DNA from: Lytechinus pictus
Lineage: Eukaryota; Echinodermata; Echinoidea; Temnopleuroida; Toxopneustidae
Length of the DNA: 64,000 nucleotides
NCBI RefSeq assembly: GCF_037042905.1
Contig: NC_087256.1
Span: 26,927,501 to 26,991,500 of the forward strand
Direction of reading: 5' to 3'
A program made the translations under genes and the position numbers. The notes under the pieces are model-generated. The model did no database searches, was not told the DNA's origin, and saw only the letters and a program-made list of their open reading frames with translations. Of this stretch, positions 56,546 through 64,000 are shown piece after piece. Positions within the stretch are counted from its first letter, which is position 1. Every line of letters begins with the position of its first letter.

Positions 56546-57029
56546 TACCAGTTCCCATTAAGTGATTGTGGATAGATACTGATTTTTATTGTTCTTAAGT
56601 CTTTCTTGGTTTCTTCCTACTTGCTGAACTGCCTAGATGCTGCTACTTTTAGAAAAAGTAATCACATGTCATTGAACATGTTGAAGTAAATACGCAGCGG
56701 GGTGCATTGGGCAGTTGCCCCCCCCCCCCCCCCGAAAGTTTGAGAACTTTCATTTTTTACTGAAAATTTACACAAAATTCACCAAAAGTTTACATGAAAT
56801 CCTTCCATATCACTTTACAAAATGCAAAAGGGCCCCAATGATAAGCTCGGTCGATTCATTCCCTCCCATTTTTTTTTTTGGGGGGGGGAAGTTGACGGGT
56901 CCTCCTCATAAAATTTCTGCGTAAGGCTGTAAAGTGATGGTGGAGCAATGTTCAGTTCATACTCAAGGTTAGTATATCCAAGGAAAACACTCTCCGATCG
57001 CATCCTTCACTTCCAGCGTGCTATTAACA

Positions 57030-57137
57030 CTTGGTGCACTAATGCCCTTTGGTAAGGCATTACCAGGTCCCTCAGAGAGGAACTTTAGCCGTCGATCCTG
57101 TGGTTGCTTGCTTACAAGCATTCATGCTTTCTTAGCA
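57030..57137 (+). repeat. 5'-truncated copy of the same SINE
   Basis: It starts at ACTTGGTGCACTAATGCCC and contains TTTGGTAAGGCATTACCAGG and CAAGCATTCATGCTTTCTTA, matching the body of the 39355 SINE without the tRNA head. Confidence 0.75.
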
Positions 57138-57380
57138 AAAACTCCAGTGTTGATTTAACACCAGGCCGGAATCTATATATGTCCACACCAGAGTGTGAAC
57201 ACCGATTTGGTATTAGTCTAACACCAGATAGGTGTTTATACAACACCAATTAGTTTTAAAACAGCATCGGTATGATTCCAAACTGGTCAGGGTTGTTTCA
57301 ATACTTCTCTGGTGTGGACATATATACTATGAGATTACGGGCTGCATGGTGTTAAATCAACACCGGAGTTTTTGCAGTGT
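57138..57380. mobile_element. Palindromic MITE with GGTGTTGATTTAACACC ends
   Basis: GCAAAAACTCCAGTGTTGAT on the left is matched by ATCAACACCGGAGTTTTTGC on the right. Inside, TATATGTCCACACCAGAG is matched by CTCTGGTGTGGACATATATA. It abuts the truncated SINE. Confidence 0.7.
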
Positions 57381-57540
57381 GCGAGCCCATGCAGGAATCC
57401 TGGATATTCGGGCGCCAAAGATTCTGAACTGAGCGTCCAAGATTATTATTCCGTACGGTCTACCATAATTATAAATGGTTCACATAAACATGCCAACTGC
57501 ATCAAATGATTATACTTTGATGCACCTCGATGGCCAAGCC

Positions 57541-57882
57541 CAGTGGCGTACCTAGGATTTTCCACAGGGGGGGCAAAATCGGCCGCCAAAAAAATTGACA
57601 AGCAAAAAAAAAAAAAAAAAAAAAAAGTCTTCAATCAAAAATAAAGGTTATTGTACCAGAAAAAAATTGACAAGCAAAAAAAAAAAAAAAAAAAAAAAAA
57701 AAGGTCTTCAAGCTCGTCAGTGGGGGCAATAAAGGTCTTCAAGCTCGTCAGGGGGGGGGCATAAAAGGTCTTTCAAGCTCGTCAGGGGGGGCAGTGATAT
57801 GTATTTTGTATGGGTAGTGTGGCTCGTCAGGGGGGGCAGAGTGCCCCCCTGCCCCCCCCCCCCCCCCGTAGGTACGCTAGTG
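57541..57882. mobile_element. hAT MITE (342 bp), same family as 35495
   Basis: It has the same CAGTGGCGTACCTAGG left end and GGTACGCTAGTG right end, flanked by perfect 8-bp duplications GCCAAGCC (57533-57540 and 57883-57890). The interior is dominated by GACAAGC, long A runs, GGTCTTCAAGCTCGTCAG repeats and G/C runs. Confidence 0.88.
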
Positions 57883-58074
57883 GCCAAGCCTACATTTGCT
57901 CAGGCCATACGTTTGACAAACCTTATACCCCCCAAAATAATTAACAAGATAAACATCCAATCTAATGACTGCCATTCCGCGTCTGACTCTGCATATATAG
58001 CCTACTACACCTATCCATATGGGTTGCAACAAATCAGACGTTACAAACCAAATCCCTCTTCCACTTATGAATAG

Positions 58075-58812
58075 CGACCATCTTATCTTGTTATGACTAG
58101 CAACTCTATTTTCCTATCATAACTAGCGAACCTCTTGCTATTATGACTGGCGACCGTCTCTTCCCATTATGACTAGTGAACCTCTTCTACTATTATGACT
58201 GGCGACCCTCTTCTTGGCAAACCTCTTCTACTATTATGGCAAGGCAACCTACTGGCGATTATTAGTGAACATCTTGACTGGCGACTCTCTTCTACTTATG
58301 ACTATAGTGAACCTCTTCTACTATTATGACTGGCGACCCTCTTCACTATGACTGGCGATTATGACTAGTGAACATCTTGTACTATTATGACTGGCGACTC
58401 TCTTCTACTTATGACTAGTGATCATCTTCTACTATTATGACTGACAACCCTCTTCTACTATTATGAATAGCGAACATCTTCTACTGTTATGACTGGCGAC
58501 CCTCTCCTACTACTATGACTAGCGAACCTCTTCTGGCAACTCTCTTCTACTATTATGACTAGCGAACCTCTTCTACTATTATGACTGGCAACCCTCTTCT
58601 ACTTATGTATAGTGAACCTCTTCTACTATTATGACTGACAACCCTCTTCTACTATTATGAATAGCGAAGTATGCGAACCCCTTCTACTATTATGACTGGG
58701 AACCTCTCCTATACTATTATGACTGGTGAACCTCTTCTACTTGTATGACTAGCGAACCTCTTCTACTATTATGAATAGCGAACATCTTCTACTATTAAGA
58801 ATAGCGAACATC
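58075..58812. repeat. Minisatellite CTTCTACTATTATGACTGGCGAACCT, first part
   Basis: Irregular 24-50-bp units are built from CTTCTACTATTATGACT and GGCGACCCT or AGCGAACCT. Some units are truncated. It is interrupted by a transposon and continues at 59902. Confidence 0.9.
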
Positions 58813-58816
58813 TACT

Positions 58817-59897
58817 CAGTCAGTCCGCAAGCCCCTGTGTTAATGAGCAAATGAGCAAGATTTATCCAAGTCCTCTCGTGGCTGAATTCATGTCCCTGCA
58901 AAATCTCGTGAATTGTGAGACTTTCTTTCTCAAAGAATTTAACCACTTTCTCCTTGAGTAATATTGATTATTTTTGTACCATGGGCAAGAGTAAATGTTA
59001 CCCTTTTATATTGGTCATTTCTTTTGAATGAAATATTTTGATAAATAAGTGAATTTTTTACCTGAAAAGATGCATCAAACAGAATTTTTTTTCTCTGTTT
59101 TCACTTGCAAATTGTGCAACATTTTGTGTTTTAGGCACCAACATTATTTATATCATCAGAAAGCTCAAACTCTATACTTTCTTACAATGTCACTCTTGAT
59201 ATGTGGCATCTTTTAGATGGGTCAGCAGCCAGTTATTTCCATCAAGATGCAAGACGAGATTGCTGAAATTTCTGAGTAACATAAAATCCAGAGTTCTGAT
59301 TGGCTGAATACTGTTTTCAAAACAAACAGGCGCGGGTAATTTGAAGAGATTACCACATGGTGAGTGTGACCTTGCAGAGGCCCAGTGTGGGGAACATTGG
59401 AATTTGCGTGGGTGTGTGGTCTATGACCAATCAGAGCGCAGTATTCTTGTTTTTGAGCTGCAAAATGTACTTGGCCTATGAAAAGCTGGCTGCTGACCCA
59501 TCTAAAATACATCTTCTTATAAAAATTATATCATATTAAAGCTTAGATCTTCAGCTTTATCATGATTTAAAAATCATTTGTGCCTAAACAGAAATTAAGT
59601 GTGAAAACAACAACTTTTGTTGCATGAAAAAAATATTTTGTTTCATGTTTTAGATCAAAGGTTTTTCCTATATTACAACATTCTTTTAAAAATCCAAACA
59701 CATGACCTAAAAGAATGATTCTTCTTCTTTACAAAGATACCAAAAACATGAAATTTGGTCAATATTTAGAGCAGCAATGGCCGAATAAAAAGAGGTGTTT
59801 TTGTTCGCACCAAGCTCATTAACTATGCAAAAACACTCTTGTCATGAATATCACTTGGATAATAGAAGCTACTTTTTAAGGGCTTGCGGACTGACTG
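58817..59897. mobile_element. CAGTCAGTCCGCAAGCCC element (1,081 bp) in the minisatellite
   Basis: The left terminus CAGTCAGTCCGCAAGCCC and right terminus GGGCTTGCGGACTGACTG are inverted. TACT is repeated at 58813-58816 and 59898-59901. Joining the flanks restores a normal minisatellite unit. No transposase is visible. Confidence 0.8.
59212..59512. repeat. Hairpin TTTTAGATGGGTCAGCAGCC inside the element
   Basis: TTTTAGATGGGTCAGCAGCC at 59212 pairs with GGCTGCTGACCCATCTAAAA near 59490-59510. It may be a smaller element nested in the larger one. Confidence 0.65.
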
Positions 59898-59901
59898 TAC
59901 T

Positions 59902-60352
59902 ATTATAACTGGCGACCCTTCTACTATTATGAATAGTGAAGTATGCGAACCCCTTCTACTATTATGACTGGCAACCTCTCCTACTATTATGACTGGTGAC
60001 CCTCTTCTACAATTATGACTATAGCGAAACTCTTTGTAACACTATCGACTGGCGACTCTCTTCTTCTACATGTATTATGACTGGCGACCCTTCTATTATG
60101 ACTGGGGAACCTCTTCTGCTATTATGACTGGGGAACCTGTCCTACTGTTGTGTTTGGTGAATCTCTTCTTTTATGACTGGCGACCATTCCCCTTATTATG
60201 ACTAGCGAACCTCTTCTACTATTATGACTCACTGGCAACCCTCTTCTACTATTATGACCCTTCTACTATGACTGGGGAACCTCTCCTACTGTTATGACTA
60301 GCGAACCTCTTATTATATTATGACTGGGGACCCTCTTCTACTATTATGACAG
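59902..60352. repeat. Minisatellite CTTCTACTATTATGACTGGCGAACCT, second part
   Basis: It is a continuation of the array at 58075-58812, with the same words and more unit-length variation. Confidence 0.9.
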
Positions 60353-60559
60353 TTATCTTTCTAGTAGTTGAATAAAACATTCATTTGCCAACAGATTTGT
60401 TTTCAACAAACTCATATAGGATATTGGTTAAAACAATAAGCAGATTTTACCTTAAGACAAAATGCAATTATGTACCATCTTATAAAATCGAGATCTAGTT
60501 GTCTCAATATAATAGCAGTACTTTGAAAACAACTAAGATTAAAAATTATTCAAAAAACA

Positions 60560-60900
60560 CTATTCATACCATAAAGTACTAAGCTCATTGACCCTAAATG
60601 ACGAAACTTGTGCAAAATTATCAATGATACTTGATTATTATGTCCAAGTTTCATGAACTAGGTCAATAAACTTTCAAAGTTATGACATTTAAAAAAAATA
60701 CATCCAACATGGCAAAATTTCATTGACCCTAAATAACATTTGACCTTAAAATTGCATGTGACCTAAAACTCCTGCAAGACCAGTGATACCTGAATACTCT
60801 TCTAAGTTTCATGAACTATATCCACATACCTTCAAAGTTATGACATTTCAAATCATTCAATTTTCAAATGTACACCTTAAACAATAAAAAAGTTATAAAA
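60560..60900. repeat. Two diverged units of an AAGTTTCATGAACTA / CAAAGTTATGACATTT repeat
   Basis: Each unit carries TCTAAGTTTCATGAACTA-like, CTTTCAAAGTTATGACATTT and CATTGACCCTAAATGAC words. They lie about 160 bp apart. This is a familiar dispersed tandem repeat type in marine invertebrates; the function is unknown. Confidence 0.55.
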
Positions 60901-61660
60901 AAACATGTTTAAGGCCAAACTGGCCTTGCCCTAAAAATTACGAAGTGTAAGCCCTGAAACTCTATCACCAATATATTGAAAATGATAATTGTTACTTTTC
61001 CTTTTTTTTTTGCTGTAATTTCAAGTGTCTATTTAGTCTGTTTTACTTTATTATTCCAATTCGTTTTATCTTCAGGCTGAAGTAACACTTACAAAGCCTT
61101 AAATATTGATCTATGTTGACCAATCATCATATTCTTCTTAAAAAGAATAATTTTTGACATTCGGTGAAAATGCATGTCTTGCATCATGTTTCATCGCACA
61201 TTTTACCTCCAAAATTTGCATTAATTACACATATACCCCTGGACGTGTAAGAGTTAATACTGCAATAACTTCACAAGAGTAGGTATAGAGTGGTCTGCAT
61301 CATAACAAAATCCTGTTCCTGACTCTTTATCAAAAACAATTGAACACGTATTTCCATTTTAATAAACAACTTTATTTTTTTATCAGTTATTTAAAAAAAT
61401 AATTTTTGTACAATCAATTTTTATTGAACATCGACCTACATACAATGTACGGTACAATCATTCATATTTGTACATGTTGCCATTCCAAGAAAACAACGAA
61501 ATTAACGTATTTGCATACCTGTCCATCAAATACATTGTGTTCATTCTATAACAGTATCAAATGTTTAACAAAACTTTTTGAACAATGGCTTTCAAAACTA
61601 AATCCAGAATTTCAAACTACAGTGCATCTCACAAAAAAGGAAACACGCCTTTAGAGCTAG
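60901..61660. other. AT-rich stretch, no gene seen
   Basis: The short open frame at 61406-61654 has no recognisable domain and low-complexity composition; it is not supported as a gene. Confidence 0.5.
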
Positions 61661-61662
61661 AT

Positions 61663-63031
61663 GGGTAAGTCCATCTGGTTGGGTCAATTTTCATGACATA
61701 CCGGAACAAAAAAAAAAATGTCTCATTTAAAATAAGCAAATATCCTCCAATTATTACTTCAGCAAAAAATGGTGTCCCACGAAGGTTTACTTATTGAACA
61801 TCATGGTGAGTGCAACTTCAGACCTGACAATATATTGCCAGTGATTTATGACGGTGATGTTCTATGTTGGTAAAATATTGGTTAAAAAAAAGTTTATTGC
61901 AACTACAACAAACCCAGAAAAGATTGAATTGAATTTATTACCAAATATCACTGTCAGGTACAATTACATGGAATAGTACATCACATATAAACAAAATATT
62001 TGGTAATTGGAGCTAACATAATAGCAAGATGCTAATCGAGGTTAGCCCCAATATTGTACATCAAATTCAGTACTAATTCTACTTAGTACTGTTGCAGACA
62101 ATTGCGATCATTTTTCGTGAACATATTTACACTATTTACAAGAAAAAATATCTTAATTATTCACAATTTTTTTTATACAGAATCATTTGTTTTCAGGCAG
62201 TATTTACCATACCAAATTAATTATAATCTTCCAGTAGCATTAGTTTCAACGATTTGCTAAATATCTTGCGACTAGGGGTGTGTCTAATATTACTTGGCAG
62301 ATGATTCCATAAAGTAGGACCAGAAAATGAAATCGATTGTTTTCCCAAATTGGTATTATTTTTGTCAAGATTAGCATAAACATTAAGATTTCAAGATCTA
62401 ACATGAAGTACTCTAGTAGGAAACCTTCCTCACATTGACACAACAAATTTGAGCCATGTCTGAATTGACCTTCACTGTGAAATAGAAAGCTGATACTTAT
62501 GTTACATGGGGACTTTTCACACGAAAATCTTGAATCATTATTGTAATGATGATTGCAATTTGTCTTAAGAATCATTGTACCATTCACACGTTCACTCGAA
62601 AACTGTGATTTGAATTCGAATTCCTGAGCAAGGCGGTATTGTGTCCTTGGTGACCTGTCAATCAGACGATCAAAAGCACTGCATCGCATAAAGAAACTAC
62701 ATGAGTGCATGACAATTGTATTATCTACGGAAGTGCTTAAAAGGTCACGTAAGCTCCGCCCCTCAAAAGATGTTTTGGAGGTCAACCCTTTCAGACGTAA
62801 AATTTGTACCGTAATTTGAGTGAAACTCAGCTGGAATTCACCTACGGAGTAGAATTTGAATACATGATTGTGATTAGCATTCGTGATTCCCGTTTGGTTT
62901 CACACGTGCTTAAAATTCATCATAAGAATTATTTTTCACTGGAATCGTCATTCAAATTACGATTTTGGTACGGTGTGAAAGGGCGGTATGACATCTTGTA
63001 ATTTTTTTCCCCAAACCTGATGGACTTACCC
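61663..63031. mobile_element. GGGTAAGTCCATC-terminated element (1.37 kb) with LINE scrap and MITE inside
   Basis: GGGTAAGTCCATCTGGTT at 61663 is matched by AACCTGATGGACTTACCC ending at 63031, and AGAT flanks both ends as a possible 4-bp duplication. It encloses a minus-strand LINE C-terminus and a MITE-like region at 62510-63000 with TTTTCACACG / GTGTGAAAG ends. Confidence 0.55.
62218..62420 (-). pseudogene. LINE ORF2 C-terminal fragment, minus strand
   Basis: The minus-strand translation contains GKQSISFSGPTLWNHLPSNI, then R-H-T-P-S-R-K-I-F, then LKLMLLEDYN and a stop. This is the characteristic end of non-LTR reverse-transcriptase proteins (FSGP.LWN.LP..IR...S...F...LK..LL). One in-frame TGA lies about 30 codons earlier, so it is a dead fragment. 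Confidence 0.7.
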
Positions 63032-63800
63032 AGATATCACAATCATTGAATATGTTTAGATCTCAAGTTTAACATTAATAGTCGGAATGAAGTCCATCTT
63101 TGGTTTGAGGCCAACTACTAGTACTTGGTAAATTTTTCATGGATTGCGGGGTAAAAACAATACTGAGGCATGTCAGAAACAATTTGTGCAGAAACTTATA
63201 TGTGAATCTGCATCCATGCCCAATTCGAGATATAAAGTAAAAGAGATATAACAAAGAATACAAAAGATAATATGCTAATGAGCATTCCCTTTCTTGTGCA
63301 AGGTTGTCACATCCTCAACAAATCTTGACCCATGTACATGTACAACTACATTTACACACTTATAATCCTTAAACTTGAACAAGCTTATATAAATTCTGGT
63401 ACTGTCCCGCCTCGGCAAATGCTGGCTGGTTACAGTGGCAAGGGTGAAGGTAGTCGAACAAAGGGTTAGTTGAAACATAATTTTCTTTCTATGGCTATAA
63501 ATATATTAATGCAAATCCACCCTCTAGTTGTTGCTATTATCAACTGCCATCCACCATATCTTTAATAGACATCACACATGATTCAAGCCTCTTGAGAGCA
63601 ATGTTTATTTTTCACCTTTACAGTATTTTTTCTTTATCTCAGAGAAGTTCGCACATAAAGTTGGCCAGTTTTTTATTATAACAGACAATTATACCAAGCT
63701 ACATTGTACAAAGGTTAAATTTATACTATTTTGTTATCCGTTTTTTTTTTGTACTGTAAGCTTACAAATGTCAAATGGGCCTCTGGGGTAATCGGAACAT
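63032..63800. other. AT-rich stretch, no gene seen
   Basis: I could not support any gene, RNA or structured repeat in this interval. Confidence 0.45.
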
Positions 63801-63809
63801 GTGACATCC

Positions 63810-64000
63810 AGAGGGGAATTTTTCAGAGGAAAATTTTGACACACACAAAAGAAAAATTTCAACCACATATTAAGGATATTTCATACCCCAAGAAATTATT
63901 TGACAAGCAAAAAAAAAGGTCTTCAATTTCAAAAGAGGGGGCACACTTCTGTTTTAATGGCATTTTTACATTACAAATTTAAATTTTTCTTCTCAAAAAG
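63810..64000. mobile_element. Interior of a CAGTGGCG hAT MITE, cut by the window end
   Basis: It contains TTTGACAAGCAAAAAAAAAGG, TCTTCA, and AAAAGAGGGGGCACACTTCT followed by TTTTACATTACAAAT. These occur in the same order in the MITE at 35495-35818. The left terminus is not recognisable. Confidence 0.6.

Noticed and set aside
62246-62785. 179-aa minus-strand frame as a gene
   Set aside because: It crosses a LINE C-terminus out of phase and a MITE. The real coding trace is the LINE tail in a different frame.

Overview
This is animal genomic DNA with no prokaryotic organisation. The most likely source is a sea urchin (Echinoidea). The evidence is indirect: the word TAGGCCTA recurs, tRNA-derived SINEs end in AAGCGCTT...TTATAAAAGCCGATTATTAT tails, the miniature DNA transposons are of types I associate with urchin genomes, and there is an intronless, lineage-expanded rhodopsin-type receptor family. 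I could not run a database search, so the species is not determined.

The only intact genes I can support are four plus-strand, single-coding-exon, 371-residue class A G-protein-coupled receptors in tandem. They are called here A (20733-21848), B (27286-28401), C (33841-34956) and D (42234-43349). A and B encode the same protein and lie in two almost identical 6,553-bp units. C is a close paralogue that is mosaic between A/B-like and D-like sequence. D is the most divergent and has its own flanks. The window opens inside the 3' flank of a further unit (unit 1), so another receptor probably lies just upstream.

Layout. 1-1700: 3' flank of unit 1 (hAT-like insertion, SINE, LINE reverse-transcriptase scrap). 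2124-14231: a foldback element that landed just after the start codon of a LINE ORF1. It is a roughly 3.7-kb near-perfect AT-rich palindrome whose right arm was later split by an 8.4-kb CAACGTTG-rich element (5421-13830), which itself contains further miniature elements. 14232-20082: rest of unit 1 (ORF1 remnant, intergenic block, 2,962-bp composite GGGCACAC insertion). 20083-26985 and 26986-33540: receptor units A and B. 33540-35980: receptor C and its flank. 35985-38510: decayed LINEs. 39355-40714: SINE and hAT-like element. 40780-43349: promoter-like block and receptor D. 43350-64000: gene-poor, repeat-dominated DNA with nested transposons, an inverted transposon pair, two tandem-repeat fields and LINE scraps.

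The receptors are probably plasma-membrane sensors whose ligand and G-protein partner cannot be read from sequence. The surrounding DNA appears to expand by unequal crossing-over between tandem units, with gene conversion between paralogues. Mobile elements mark the order of events because several are present in some units and absent from others.
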